A stretch of 64,000 bases of DNA from JAGRMG01 sp047975215 (GCA_047975215.1 JBKEDD010000051.1:1-64000); one strand, 5' to 3'. Counted from the stretch's first letter, positions 23,157 through 32,816 are shown. The notes: a model not told the origin generated them from the letters alone. Numbers and translations: made by a program.

Positions 23157-25448
23157 ATGCGTGTCGCTTGTCTTGGAGGAGGCCCGGCGGGGCTCTACTT
23201 TGCCATCAGCATGAAGCTGCGCGACCCGTCCCACCAGGTCACCGTGATCGAGCGCAACAAGGCAGACGATACGTTCGGCTGGGGTGTGGTTCTGTCTGAC
23301 GACGCGCTTGAGAACATGCAGGGCAACGACCCGGCCAGCACTGCCGCCATTCGCGAGAATTTCGCCTACTGGGACGATATCGCGGTGGTTCATGACGGCA
23401 AGCGCACCGTTTCGGGCGGGCATGGTTTCGCCGGGATCGGGCGGATGCGGATGCTGTTGATCCTGCAGGAACGCGCGCGCGAACTGGGTGTCGATCTGCA
23501 ATACGAAACGCCGTTCACCTCGGCCGAGGACTACCGGCACGACTTTGATCTGGTGGTTGCCGCCGACGGCATCAATTCACGCATCCGCAACGAATATGCC
23601 AGCCATTTCAAACCCGATGTCGACACCCGCAAATGCAAGTTCATCTGGCTGGGCACGCATCAGAAATTCGATGACGCCTTTACCTTCATCTTCGAGAAGA
23701 CAGAACACGGCTGGATGTGGATCCATGCCTATCAGTTCGACGCCGATACCGCGACGGTGATCGTCGAGTGCAGCCAGGCGACCTGGGACGCCTGGGGGTT
23801 CGAGCATATGTCGAAGCAAGACAGCATCGCCACCTGCGAGCGCATCTTCGCGGGCCATCTGGACGGGCACCGGCTGATGTCGAACGCCAATCACCTGCGC
23901 GGGTCGGCGGTGTGGATCAATTTTCCCCGCGTGCTGTGCGAGAACTGGCATCACGAAAACGTGGTGCTGATGGGCGACGCGGCGGCAACGGCGCACTTCT
24001 CGATCGGGTCGGGTTCGCGGCTGGCCTTCGACAGCGCCATTTCGCTGGCCACCTACCTGCACTCCGAACCGAGCATGGAACTGGCCTTCGAACGCTATCA
24101 GGAGGAACGCCGGCTCGACGTGCTGCGCCTGCAATCGGCGGCGCGCAACTCATTGGAATGGTTCGAGGATGTCGAACGCTACCTGGAACATGATCCGGTT
24201 CAGTTCACCTATTCGCTGCTGACCCGGTCGCAGCGAATAAGCCACGAGAACCTGCGCCTGCGCGATCCGGCCTTCGTGGAGCGCGCCGAACGCTGGTTCA
24301 ATGCGAAGGCGGGAATCGACAGCGCCCGCGCGCCCATGTTCGCGCCCTTCAGGCTGCGCGGCATGGACCTCAAGAACCGCGTCGTGGTCTCGCCCATGGC
24401 GCAGTACAAGGCCGTCGACGGCTGCCCGACCGACTGGCATCTGGTGCATTACGGCGAACGCGCCAAGGGCGGTGCCGGGCTGGTCTATGCCGAGATGACC
24501 TGCGTCAGCCCGCAAGGGCGCATCACGCCGGGCTGTCCGGGGTTGTACGCGCCCGAACACGAAACCGCCTGGCGCCGGATCGTCGAATTCGTGCACACCC
24601 AGACCGACGCGAAGATGTGCATGCAGATCGGTCATTCCGGGCGCAAGGGATCGACCCAGCTGGGCTGGGAAGAAATGGACGCGCCCCTTGAATCGGGCAA
24701 CTGGCCGGTGCTGTCGGCATCGGCGCTGCCCTGGTCGCGCGGCAATGCGGTGCCCAGGGAAATGGACCGTGCCGACATGGACCTTGTCCGCGACCAGTTC
24801 GTCGCATCGACGCGGATGGCCGCGCGTTGCGGCTTTGACATGATCGAGCTTCATGCCGCGCATGGCTATCTGATCTCGTCCTTCATCTCACCGCTGTCCA
24901 ACCGGCGCGGCGACGCATATGGCGGTAGCCTCGAGAACCGGCTGCGCTATCCGCTGGAGGTGTTCGCGGCCATGCGCGCGGCCTGGCCCCAGGCAAAACC
25001 GATGTCGGTGCGAATCAGCGCGAATGACTGGGCCGGCGATGACGGCGTGACGCCGCAGGAGGCGGTCGCGATCGCCCGCGCCTTTGCCGCCGCCGGTGCC
25101 GATATCATCGACGTATCCGCGGGGCAGACCTCGGCCGATGCCGCGCCGGTCTATGGCCGCATGTTCCAGACGCCGTTTTCCGACCGTATCCGCAACGAGG
25201 CCGGAATCGCCACAATGGCGGTGGGCAACATCTACGAGGCCGATCACGTCAATTCGATCCTGATGGCGGGCCGGGCCGATCTGGTCTGCCTGGCGCGTCC
25301 GCACCTGGCCGACCCCTACTGGACGCTGCACACCGCCACGGCGCTGGGCGACCGGCAGGAACGCTGGCCCGATCCCTATCTGCCGGGCCGCGACCAGGCA
25401 TGGCGGCTGGCCGACCGCGAGGCCGAGCAGGAAGTGATCCGGGCATGA
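23157..25448 (+). CDS. 2-aminobenzoyl-CoA / salicylyl-CoA type monooxygenase-reductase fusion
   Basis: A 763-residue fusion. Residues 1 to about 385 are an FAD aromatic hydroxylase (GGGPAGLYFAISMK, the WGVVLSDDAL segment, and the FAD motif LMGDAAATAHFSIGSG). From about 400 to the end is an Old-Yellow-Enzyme-type TIM barrel (LKNRVVVSPMAQY, QIGHSGRKGS, FDMIELHAAHGYLISSFISP). This architecture is that of 2-aminobenzoyl-CoA monooxygenase/reductase and the related salicylyl-CoA 5-hydroxylase annotation. With the aryl-CoA ligase downstream I favour anthranilate degradation through dearomatised CoA intermediates. First gene of the operon; its stop overlaps the SDR start (ATGA). Confidence 0.88.
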   Translation: MRVACLGGGPAGLYFAISMKLRDPSHQVTVIERNKADDTFGWGVVLSDDALENMQGNDPASTAAIRENFAYWDDIAVVHDGKRTVSGGHGFAGIGRMRMLLILQERARELGVDLQYETPFTSAEDYRHDFDLVVAADGINSRIRNEYASHFKPDVDTRKCKFIWLGTHQKFDDAFTFIFEKTEHGWMWIHAYQFDADTATVIVECSQATWDAWGFEHMSKQDSIATCERIFAGHLDGHRLMSNANHLRGSAVWINFPRVLCENWHHENVVLMGDAAATAHFSIGSGSRLAFDSAISLATYLHSEPSMELAFERYQEERRLDVLRLQSAARNSLEWFEDVERYLEHDPVQFTYSLLTRSQRISHENLRLRDPAFVERAERWFNAKAGIDSARAPMFAPFRLRGMDLKNRVVVSPMAQYKAVDGCPTDWHLVHYGERAKGGAGLVYAEMTCVSPQGRITPGCPGLYAPEHETAWRRIVEFVHTQTDAKMCMQIGHSGRKGSTQLGWEEMDAPLESGNWPVLSASALPWSRGNAVPREMDRADMDLVRDQFVASTRMAARCGFDMIELHAAHGYLISSFISPLSNRRGDAYGGSLENRLRYPLEVFAAMRAAWPQAKPMSVRISANDWAGDDGVTPQEAVAIARAFAAAGADIIDVSAGQTSADAAPVYGRMFQTPFSDRIRNEAGIATMAVGNIYEADHVNSILMAGRADLVCLARPHLADPYWTLHTATALGDRQERWPDPYLPGRDQAWRLADREAEQEVIRA

Positions 25449-26200
25449 GCCTCGCAGAGCGTCACATCGTGGTTTCGGGCGCGGGTTCGGGTGTGGGGGC
25501 CGATATCGCGGCGCTGTTCGCCGATGCCGGCGCGCGGGTCACGATACTGGGGCGGCGCCCGCAACCCCTGGAGGACGTGGCCGACCGCACCGGCGCGCGG
25601 GCCGAGATCTGCGATGTGACAGACCGGCAATCGCTCGATTCCGCGCTGGCCCGGGCGGCAAGGGCGCAGGGGCCGGTGGATGTTGCAGTCGCCAATGCGG
25701 GTGCGGCGGAAAGCGTACCCTTCGCCCGAATGACCGGCGCCGATCTGGAGGCGATGCTTTCGGTCAACCTGGGCGGCGTGTTCCATCTGTGGCAGGCGTG
25801 TTTTCCCGCGATGAAGAAACGCGGCTGGGGTCGGCTGATCGCGATTGCCTCGACCGCGGGGCTGAAGGGCTACCCCTATGTTTCGGCCTATTGCGCCGCC
25901 AAGCACGGGGTTATCGGCATGACCCGGGCGCTGGCCGTCGAACTGGCGAAGACGGGGGTCACGGTGAACGCGATCTGCCCCGGCTTCATCGAAACGCCGT
26001 TGCTGGAGCGGTCGATCGCGAGAATCGTGGAGAGTACGGGCATGAGTGCCGAGAAAGCCGCCGCCTCGCTGCGGGCCGGCAATCCGCAGGACAGGTTCAT
26101 CGGTACCGACGAGGTGGCCGGCGCGGCGTTGTGGCTGTGCAGCGATGCAGCGCGGTCGGTCAACGGTCATGCGCTGAGTCTGGCGGGGGGCGAGTTGTGA
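25445..26200 (+). CDS. Short-chain dehydrogenase/reductase
   Basis: A 251-residue classical SDR: GAGSGVGADIA cofactor motif, VANAG, catalytic Ser in AIASTAGLKG, and YCAAKHG with the Tyr-x-x-x-Lys pair, then CPGFIETPLL. In this operon it probably oxidises a hydroxyacyl-CoA intermediate after ring reduction. Start at 25445 is coupled to the upstream stop; the frame is open further upstream inside the fusion gene without SDR character. Confidence 0.88.
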   Translation: MSLAERHIVVSGAGSGVGADIAALFADAGARVTILGRRPQPLEDVADRTGARAEICDVTDRQSLDSALARAARAQGPVDVAVANAGAAESVPFARMTGADLEAMLSVNLGGVFHLWQACFPAMKKRGWGRLIAIASTAGLKGYPYVSAYCAAKHGVIGMTRALAVELAKTGVTVNAICPGFIETPLLERSIARIVESTGMSAEKAAASLRAGNPQDRFIGTDEVAGAALWLCSDAARSVNGHALSLAGGEL

Positions 26201-26682
26201 GCCCGGCCGGACAGGCAGGGGGTGCCGGACCGACCTCCAAGACCCGGCTGCGGTTATGGCTGCGGTTGCTGAAACTCACCCGCGGCATCGAATCGGACCT
26301 GCGCGACAAGCTGCGGCGCGAGTTCGACAGCACGCTGCCGCGGTTCGACGTCATGTCGGCGCTGAGCCGCCGCCCCGACGGTCTGAAGATGAGCGAGATA
26401 TCGGGCCTGCTGAAGGTGTCGAACGGCAACGTCACCGGCATCGTCGAGAGGTTGGCGGGCGACGGTCTTGCGCGCCGCGAGGCGATGCCCGGCGACCGCC
26501 GCGCCGCACGGGTGCGGCTGACAGCCGAGGGGCGTGCGGAATTTGCGCGCCAGGCGGCGGCGCACGAGGCGTGGATCGACACGGTGCTGGCGCGGTTCGA
26601 CGTGGCTACCGCCGAGGACATGATTCGCGCAATCGACGGTTCGATGGCGCATGATGCAGGCACCGCACGGGAGGAAACATGA
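26197..26682 (+). CDS. MarR family transcriptional regulator
   Basis: A 161-residue winged-helix protein with MSEISGLLKVSNGNVTGIVERLAGDGLARREA as the recognition region and GDRRAARVRLTAEG as the wing. The GTG at 26197 overlaps the SDR stop, and its own stop overlaps the crotonase start, so it is embedded in the catabolic operon. It is probably a repressor responding to the aryl-CoA substrate, acting at one or both palindromes at 23047-23078 and 30545-30570. Confidence 0.87.
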   Translation: MSPAGQAGGAGPTSKTRLRLWLRLLKLTRGIESDLRDKLRREFDSTLPRFDVMSALSRRPDGLKMSEISGLLKVSNGNVTGIVERLAGDGLARREAMPGDRRAARVRLTAEGRAEFARQAAAHEAWIDTVLARFDVATAEDMIRAIDGSMAHDAGTAREET

Positions 26683-27488
26683 GACAGGCCACTGAAAACA
26701 CCACACATTTCCTGTGCCGGATCGACGGCCGGGTTGCCACGATCTCGCTTGACCGGCCCGAGCGCAAGAACCCGCTGACCTTTGACAGCTACGCCGAGCT
26801 GCGCGACTGGTTCCGCGACCTGCATTACGCCGACAATGTCGATGTGGTGGTGTTCGCGCCGAACGGCGGCAATTTCAGTTCGGGCGGTGACGTGCATGAC
26901 ATCATCGGACCGCTGACGCGCATGAACATGAAGGAGCTTCTTGCCTTCACCCGGATGACCGGCGATCTGGTCAAGGCGATGGTGAGTTGCGGCAAGCCGG
27001 TGATCGCCGCCATCGACGGCGTGTGCGCCGGTGCCGGCGCGATCATCGCGATGTGTTCTGATCTGCGCATCGCCACGCCCGAGGCGAAGGTCGCCTTCCT
27101 GTTCACCCGCGTCGGGCTGGCGGGCTGTGACATGGGCGCCTGCGCCATCCTGCCCCGGATCATCGGCCAGGGACGGGCGGCGGAACTGCTGTATACCGGA
27201 CGGGCGATGAGCGCCGAGGAGGGCGCCGCCTGGGGGTTTCACAACCGGGTGGTGAAGGCGGATGCGCTGATGGATGCGGCGCGTGACATGGCTGAGCGGA
27301 TCGCCTCGGGCCCGAATTTCGCGCATATGATGACCAAGACGATGCTGGCGCAGGAATGGTCGATGGGACTCGAGCAGGCGATCGAGGCCGAGGCCCAGGC
27401 GCAGGCGATCTGCATGCAGACCGGCGATTTCGAACGCGCCTACAAGGCGTTCGCCGCCAGGGAGAAGCCGGTATTCGAGGGGGATTGA
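26679..27488 (+). CDS. Enoyl-CoA hydratase/isomerase family protein
   Basis: A 269-residue crotonase: ATISLDRPERKNPLTF, oxyanion segments GGNFSSGGDVHDII and GVCAGAGAIIAMCSDLRIA, then FTRVGLAGCDMGACAILPR. The second catalytic acid position appears to be Asp/Cys rather than the usual Glu, resembling the ring-hydrolysing or hydratase members of aromatic CoA pathways. Presumed to hydrate the ring-derived enoyl-CoA. ATGA overlap with the MarR gene. A terminator-like repeat follows. Confidence 0.86.
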   Translation: MRQATENTTHFLCRIDGRVATISLDRPERKNPLTFDSYAELRDWFRDLHYADNVDVVVFAPNGGNFSSGGDVHDIIGPLTRMNMKELLAFTRMTGDLVKAMVSCGKPVIAAIDGVCAGAGAIIAMCSDLRIATPEAKVAFLFTRVGLAGCDMGACAILPRIIGQGRAAELLYTGRAMSAEEGAAWGFHNRVVKADALMDAARDMAERIASGPNFAHMMTKTMLAQEWSMGLEQAIEAEAQAQAICMQTGDFERAYKAFAAREKPVFEGD

Positions 27489-27503
27489 GGCCGCGCGCCG
27501 GAA

Positions 27504-27541
27504 ATCCGCGCCTTGCGCGGATGCCTCCGGCGGGAGTTTTT
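27504..27541 (+). repeat. Intergenic double hairpin with T-run (REP-like/terminator)
   Basis: An 8-bp perfect stem (ATCCGCGC / GCGCGGAT, 27504-27511 and 27515-27522) is followed by CTCC-GGCG-GGAG and five T residues, then GGCAAGATGAAG. The last part resembles an intergenic hairpin motif common in roseobacter genomes. It lies within the catabolic gene row and may reduce read-through into the acyl-CoA dehydrogenase gene. Confidence 0.6.
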
Positions 27542-27569
27542 CTGGCAAGATGAAGAGAAAGTGGTTCAC

Positions 27570-28727
27570 ATGGCTGACCGGAGCTTCCTGACCTGGCCGT
27601 TCTTTCACGACCGACACCGCGAACTGGCCGCCGGGCTGGAACGTTGGGCCGGTACCGGGCTGGGAGGGATCGACCATGCCGATACCGATGCGGCCTGCCG
27701 CGCGCTGGTGGTGGCGCTGGGCGGAGGGGGTTGGCTTTGCCATACGGGGGCGCGTTCGGGCGAGGCGCTGGATGTGGGCAGCTTGTGCCTGATCCGCGAG
27801 ACACTGGCGCGCCATGACGGGCTGGCCGATTTCGCCTTTGCCATGCAGGGGCTCGGTACCGGCGCGATCTCGCTGTTCGGCACTCCGGAACAACAGGACG
27901 AATGGCTGGCGCTGACGCGGGCCGGCAAGGCGATTGCCGCGTTTGCCCTGACCGAGCCGCAGTCGGGGTCGGATGTGGCCAATTCGACCATGACGGCGGT
28001 CGAGGACCGCGATTGCTATGTGCTGAACGGCGAGAAGACCTGGATTTCCAACGGCGGTATCGCCGATGTCTATACCGTGTTCGCCCGCACCGGCGAGGCC
28101 GCGGGCGCGAAGGGGCTGTCGGCCTTCGTCGTGCCGGCCGATGTGCGGGGGCTGGAGGTCGTCGAAAGGTTGCAGGTTATCGCGCCCCATCCGCTTGCAC
28201 GGTTGCGCTTCAGCGATTGCCGGGTGGCGAAATCGGCGTTGCTGGGTGCGCCGGGGCAGGGGTTTCGCATCGCGATGTCGGTGCTGGACGTGTTTCGCCC
28301 GACCGTCGCGGCGGCGGCGCTGGGATTCGCGCGCCGCGCCCTGGACGAGGCACTGGCCCGGGTTGCGGAAAGGCAGGTACAGGGCGCGCCGCTGTTCGAT
28401 CTGCAGATGGTGCAGGGCCATATCGCCGACATGGCGCTGGACGTGGATGCGGCGGCGCTGCTGGTCTATCGCGCCGCCTGGGCAAAGGACAGCGGCGCCG
28501 CTCGGGTGACGCGCGAGGCGGCTATGGCCAAGCTGTTTGCCACCGACCGGGCGCAGGAGGTGATCGACCGTGCCGTGCAGCTGCATGGCGGCGACGGGGT
28601 GCGTTCGGGTCAGAAGGTGGAGGAACTGTATCGCGACATTCGCGCGCTGCGCATCTACGAGGGCGCCTCGGACGTGCAGCGCGTGATCATCGCCCGTCAG
28701 ACGATGGGCGCATATCAGGGAGGCTGA
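27570..28727 (+). CDS. Acyl-CoA dehydrogenase
   Basis: A 385-residue flavoprotein: FALTEPQSGSDVANSTMTA and GEKTWISNGGIADVY (FAD/substrate regions), and C-terminal LHGGDGVRSGQKVEELYRDIRALRIYEGASDVQR. The residue order matches the acyl-CoA dehydrogenase family. It presumably oxidises an intermediate of the ring-cleaved CoA ester. The start at 27570 (MADRSFLTW) lies after the repeat; the frame upstream crosses the repeat and is not protein-like. The ligase starts 1 bp after its stop. Confidence 0.88.
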   Translation: MADRSFLTWPFFHDRHRELAAGLERWAGTGLGGIDHADTDAACRALVVALGGGGWLCHTGARSGEALDVGSLCLIRETLARHDGLADFAFAMQGLGTGAISLFGTPEQQDEWLALTRAGKAIAAFALTEPQSGSDVANSTMTAVEDRDCYVLNGEKTWISNGGIADVYTVFARTGEAAGAKGLSAFVVPADVRGLEVVERLQVIAPHPLARLRFSDCRVAKSALLGAPGQGFRIAMSVLDVFRPTVAAAALGFARRALDEALARVAERQVQGAPLFDLQMVQGHIADMALDVDAAALLVYRAAWAKDSGAARVTREAAMAKLFATDRAQEVIDRAVQLHGGDGVRSGQKVEELYRDIRALRIYEGASDVQRVIIARQTMGAYQGG

Positions 28728-28728
28728 G

Positions 28729-30354
28729 ATGCTGGGACCGAGTGCCCATACCGATACGTTCACGCGCGACAACCTGCCGCCGCGCGAGCTTTGGCCCGAG
28801 TTCCGGCTGGCGGGGTTCGAATATCCCGAGCGGCTCAACATCGGGGTGGAACTGACCGACGCGATGGTCGCGAAGGGTTTCGGCGACCGCACCGCGCTGA
28901 TCGGCCACGGGCGGCGGCGCACCTACAAGGAACTGGCCGACTGGACCAACCGGCTGGCGCATGTTCTGATCGAGGATCTGAAGGTTCGCCCCGGCAACCG
29001 GGTGCTGATCCGGTCGGCCAACAACCCGGCCATGGTGGCCTGCTGGCTGGCCGCCACCAAGGCGGGCGCGGTGGTGGTCAACACCATGCCGATGCTGCGC
29101 GCGGGCGAACTGTCCAAGATCGTCGACAAGGCCGAGATCACCCATGCGTTGTGCGACACGCGGCTGATGGACGATCTGGTCGTCTGCGCCCGCGCCAGCG
29201 GGTTCCTGAACACCGTGGTCGGTTTTGACGGCACCTCGAACCACGACGCCGAGCTGGACCGGCTGGCGCTGGAAAAACCGGTACAGTTCGACGCGGTTCA
29301 GACCGGGCGCGACGATGTGGCCCTGCTGGGATTTACCAGCGGCACCACCGGCAGCCCCAAGGCGACGATGCACTTCCATCGCGACCTGTTGATCATTGCC
29401 GACGGCTATGCCCGCGAGGTGCTGGACGTGGTGCCTGAGGACATCTTCGTCGGTTCGCCGCCGCTGGCGTTCACTTTCGGTCTGGGCGGGCTGGCGGTGT
29501 TTCCGCTGCGCTTCGGGGCGGCGGCGACGCTGCTGGAACAGGCCAGCCCGCCGAACATGATCGAGATCATCGAGAAATACCGCGCCACGGTCTGTTTTAC
29601 GGCGCCGACCGCCTATCGTGCCATGTTGCAGGCAATGGACGAGGGCGCCGACCTGTCCTCGCTTCGGGCCGCGGTGTCCGCGGGCGAGACCTTGCCGGCG
29701 CCGGTCTATGACGACTGGATGGCCAAGACCGGCAAACCGATGCTTGACGGGATCGGTGCCACCGAGATGCTGCACATTTTCATCACCAACCGCTTTGACG
29801 ATCACCGCCCGGCCTGCACAGGCCGCCCGGTCGGTGGATATGTCGCCAAGGTGGTCGATGACGACATGAACGACCTGTCTCCGGGCGAGATCGGGCGGTT
29901 GGCGGTGAAGGGGCCGACCGGGTGCCGTTATCTCGCCGATGCGCGGCAGAAGGAGTATGTGCGCGATGGCTGGAACATCACGGGCGACAGTTTTCGCATG
30001 GATGAGGACGGCTATTTCCATTTCGCCGCCCGCAACGACGACATGATCGTGTCGGCCGGCTACAACATCGCCGGGCCAGAGGTCGAGGCGGCGCTGCTGG
30101 CGCATCCGGCGGTGGCGGAATGCGCGGTGATCGGTGCGCCGGACGAAGGTCGCGGGCTGATTGTCGAGGCGCATGTGGTGCTGGCCGAAGGTCAAGAAGC
30201 CAGCCCGCTGACCGTCAGGATACTCCAGGATCATGTGAAGGCGATGATCGCACCCTACAAGTATCCCCGGTCGGTGCGCTTTTGCGACAGCCTGCCAAAG
30301 ACCGCGACCGGGAAGATTCAGCGGTTCCTGCTGCGCCGGGAGGCCGATGGGTGA
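28729..30354 (+). CDS. 2-aminobenzoate-CoA ligase-like aryl-CoA ligase
   Basis: A 541-residue AMP-forming ligase opening LGPSAHTDTFTRDNLPPREL, typical of 2-aminobenzoate/benzoate-CoA ligases. It has the phosphate loop LLGFTSGTTGSPKATMH, the IGATEMLHIF motif, WNITGDSF, and the catalytic lysine segment PKTATGKIQRF near the C-terminus. It activates the aromatic acid with ATP and CoA, feeding the monooxygenase/reductase at the start of the operon. Anthranilate is the preferred guess; benzoate or salicylate is possible. Confidence 0.86.
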   Translation: MLGPSAHTDTFTRDNLPPRELWPEFRLAGFEYPERLNIGVELTDAMVAKGFGDRTALIGHGRRRTYKELADWTNRLAHVLIEDLKVRPGNRVLIRSANNPAMVACWLAATKAGAVVVNTMPMLRAGELSKIVDKAEITHALCDTRLMDDLVVCARASGFLNTVVGFDGTSNHDAELDRLALEKPVQFDAVQTGRDDVALLGFTSGTTGSPKATMHFHRDLLIIADGYAREVLDVVPEDIFVGSPPLAFTFGLGGLAVFPLRFGAAATLLEQASPPNMIEIIEKYRATVCFTAPTAYRAMLQAMDEGADLSSLRAAVSAGETLPAPVYDDWMAKTGKPMLDGIGATEMLHIFITNRFDDHRPACTGRPVGGYVAKVVDDDMNDLSPGEIGRLAVKGPTGCRYLADARQKEYVRDGWNITGDSFRMDEDGYFHFAARNDDMIVSAGYNIAGPEVEAALLAHPAVAECAVIGAPDEGRGLIVEAHVVLAEGQEASPLTVRILQDHVKAMIAPYKYPRSVRFCDSLPKTATGKIQRFLLRREADG

Positions 30355-30544
30355 AAATGTGGGGCATCCCGGCGGTCGGATCGCGCGACGGCTGCATTTC
30401 TTCTCGACCTGCGGGCAGTTTGGCCCTTTACTGCACGTCGTCAGGGTGGTGAAAACGGCGGAGCGAGCGAAAAGTACGCGACGGAGACGTCAGGTTGACC
30501 CCGCGTAAGGTTAACATTGACAGTAAGGGGAATCACGAATACCG

Positions 30545-30570
30545 TAAATTGGTACTCATATACCAAATTA
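30545..30570. promoter_or_regulatory. Palindromic operator candidate before the ABC importer
   Basis: TAAATTGGTA (30545-30554), six bases, TACCAAATTA (30561-30570): nine of ten positions are complementary, with perfect TTGGTA/TACCAA cores. It lies 113 bp upstream of the substrate-binding protein gene, in the 329-bp gap (30355-30683) that must hold the transporter promoter. No gene is visible in the rest of the gap. Confidence 0.6.
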
Positions 30571-30683
30571 GTACGGTTCGGATGTACATCTGATCGGACA
30601 TCTGCAAACTGAACTGGCTCGGAACGGCTGAATCCAACGCCCGATCCGGAACAACGATCAGGTCGAAACGTGGGAGGACTGAC

Positions 30684-31835
30684 ATGAACCTGAAGAAACT
30701 CATTGCCGCCGCATCTGTGGCGGCGCTGTCGGCGGCGGGGCTGAGCGCGCCGGCGATGGCGGGCGGCGCCAAGGTGGGCATGATAACAACGTTGTCGGGC
30801 GGCGGTGCCGCACTGGGCATCGACGTGCGCGACGGCTTCATGCTTGCGATCGAGCAGTCGGGAAACAACGATATCGAAGTGATCGTCGAGGACAGCCAGC
30901 GCAAGCCGGATGTTGCCGTGCAACTCGCCGACAAGATGGTGCAATCGGACAAGGTCGATGTGCTGACCGGCATCATCTGGTCGAATATCGCCATGGCGGT
31001 GGTGCCGGCGGTGACGGCGCAGGGCAAGTTCTACATCTCGCCGAATGCCGGGCCGTCCGGGCTGGCCGGCAAGGGCTGCAACAAGAACTATTTCAACGTG
31101 TCCTGGCAGAACGACGACTTCAACGAGGCCGCCGGCAACTACGCCAATGACGAAGGCATCGGCAAGGTGTTCCTGCTGGCGCCCAACTATCCCGCCGGCA
31201 AGGACATGATCGCCGGCTTCAAACGCACCTTCAAGGGCGAGATATCCGAGGAGGTCTACACCAAGCTCGGCCAGACCGACTATGCCGCCGAGATCGCGCA
31301 GATCCGTGCCTCGGACGCCGATCTGCTGTATTTCTTCCTGCCCGGCGGCATGGGGATTTCCTTCATGAAGCAGTATGCCGGCAGCGGCGTCGACAAGCCG
31401 GTGATGGGCCCCGCTTTCAGCTTTGACCAGGGCATTCTGGGCGCGATCGGCGACGCGGCGCTGGGGGTCAAGAACACCTCGCACTGGTCCAAGGATCTGG
31501 ACAACGCGGCCAACAAGGCGTTCGTCAAGGACTTCCAGGAGAAGTTCGGCCGCCTGCCGTCGCTTTACGCCGCGCAGGGGTTCGATGCCGGGCTGCTGCT
31601 GGTGTCGGCGCTGAACAAGGCCGACATCAAGGATGCCGACGCTTTCCGCGCGGCGCTGAAAGAGGCGGATTTCGATTCGGTGCGCGGCAAGTTCGCGTTC
31701 TCGCAGAACCAACACCCGATTCACGACATCTACATGCGTGAAGTGATCAAGGAAGGCGATGTCGTGACCAACCGCGTCATCGGAGTCGCCAGCAAGGATC
31801 ACAGCAATGCCTATAATGCCGAGTGCAAGATGTGA
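30684..31835 (+). CDS. ABC transporter substrate-binding protein (branched-chain type)
   Basis: A 383-residue periplasmic-binding protein of the leucine-binding fold (Peripla_BP_6). A signal peptide (MNLKKLIAAASVAALSAAGL, cleavage near AMAGGA) is followed by VGMITTLSGGGAALGIDVRDG and VEDSQRKPDVAVQLADKMV. Related proteins in aromatic clusters bind aromatic acids instead of amino acids, and the position next to the ligase suggests the same here. A good ribosome site (GGGAGG) precedes the ATG. Confidence 0.9.
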   Translation: MNLKKLIAAASVAALSAAGLSAPAMAGGAKVGMITTLSGGGAALGIDVRDGFMLAIEQSGNNDIEVIVEDSQRKPDVAVQLADKMVQSDKVDVLTGIIWSNIAMAVVPAVTAQGKFYISPNAGPSGLAGKGCNKNYFNVSWQNDDFNEAAGNYANDEGIGKVFLLAPNYPAGKDMIAGFKRTFKGEISEEVYTKLGQTDYAAEIAQIRASDADLLYFFLPGGMGISFMKQYAGSGVDKPVMGPAFSFDQGILGAIGDAALGVKNTSHWSKDLDNAANKAFVKDFQEKFGRLPSLYAAQGFDAGLLLVSALNKADIKDADAFRAALKEADFDSVRGKFAFSQNQHPIHDIYMREVIKEGDVVTNRVIGVASKDHSNAYNAECKM

Positions 31836-31898
31836 TTGAACGCCTGCGACGGGCGGTGCTTTGCTGCCGCCCGTCGACGCATCCGGAATCCTGACCAC

Positions 31899-32816
31899 AT
31901 GTCCTTTCTTCTTTTTATCGAACAGGTCCTGAACGGGCTTCAGTTCGGCGTGATGCTGTTTCTGATGGCTGCCGGGCTGACGCTGATCTTCGGCGTCATG
32001 GGGCTTATCAACCTGGCGCACGGATCGCTTTACATGATCGGCGCCTTCGCGGCGGCGGCGGTTTCGGCGGCGACGGGGTCGTTCCTGCTCGGGCTGGTGG
32101 CGAGCCTGGCCGCGGCAGCGGCAGCGGGCGCGCTGATCGAGGTGGCGGTGATCCGGCGGCTCTACGACAAGGACCACCTGGATCAGGTTCTGGCCACCTT
32201 CGCGCTGATCCTGATCTTTTCCGAAGGCACCCGCTGGGTGTTCGGTTCGTTCCCTCTCTATCTCGACGTGCCGCCCTATCTTGCCGGCTCGGTCACGCTG
32301 CCGGGCGGCATCGAATATCCACTGTACCGGCTGACCATCATTGCCATCGGCCTGCTGGTCGCCGCGGGTCTGTTCGCCCTGATCGCCTGGACCCGGATCG
32401 GCATCCAGATTCGCGCCGGGGAAAGCGACCGCGAGATGATCGCGGCGCTGGGCGTCAACATCTCGGTGCTTTACACGATCGTATTCGCGCTGGGTGCGGC
32501 GCTGGCCGGGTTTGCCGGGGCGTTGATTGGCGCGATCCAGTCGGTGCAGGTCGGGATGGGCGAACCTGTGCTGATTCTCGCATTCGTGGTGATCGTGATC
32601 GGCGGTATCGGGTCGATCAAGGGGGCGCTGGTGGGTGCCATCCTGGTCGGGCTGACCGATACGCTGGGCCGCACGCTGCTGCCTGTCGCCTTCGATACGT
32701 TCATGAGCGCCTCGGCGGCCAATGCCGTCGGTTCGGCGCTGGCGTCGATGTCGATCTACATCCTCATGGCGGTGCTGCTGGTGTTCAAGCCCACCGGCCT
32801 GTTCGGGAGCACCTGA
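31899..32816 (+). CDS. Branched-chain-type ABC permease (LivH-like)
   Basis: A 305-residue permease with about eight membrane segments, MSFLLFIEQVLNGLQFGVML at the start and the family stretch GLTLIFGVMGLINLAHGSLYMIGA. The ATG at 31899 is preferred; the open frame before it is not hydrophobic. It forms the channel with the next permease and lies 63 bp after the binding-protein gene. Confidence 0.9.
   Translation: MSFLLFIEQVLNGLQFGVMLFLMAAGLTLIFGVMGLINLAHGSLYMIGAFAAAAVSAATGSFLLGLVASLAAAAAAGALIEVAVIRRLYDKDHLDQVLATFALILIFSEGTRWVFGSFPLYLDVPPYLAGSVTLPGGIEYPLYRLTIIAIGLLVAAGLFALIAWTRIGIQIRAGESDREMIAALGVNISVLYTIVFALGAALAGFAGALIGAIQSVQVGMGEPVLILAFVVIVIGGIGSIKGALVGAILVGLTDTLGRTLLPVAFDTFMSASAANAVGSALASMSIYILMAVLLVFKPTGLFGST

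Noticed and set aside
26160..28922. 920-codon minus-strand open frame opposite the catabolic genes
   Set aside because: A shadow of the real plus-strand genes: very rich in Arg, His and Gln, with no family motif, and crossing several recognised genes.
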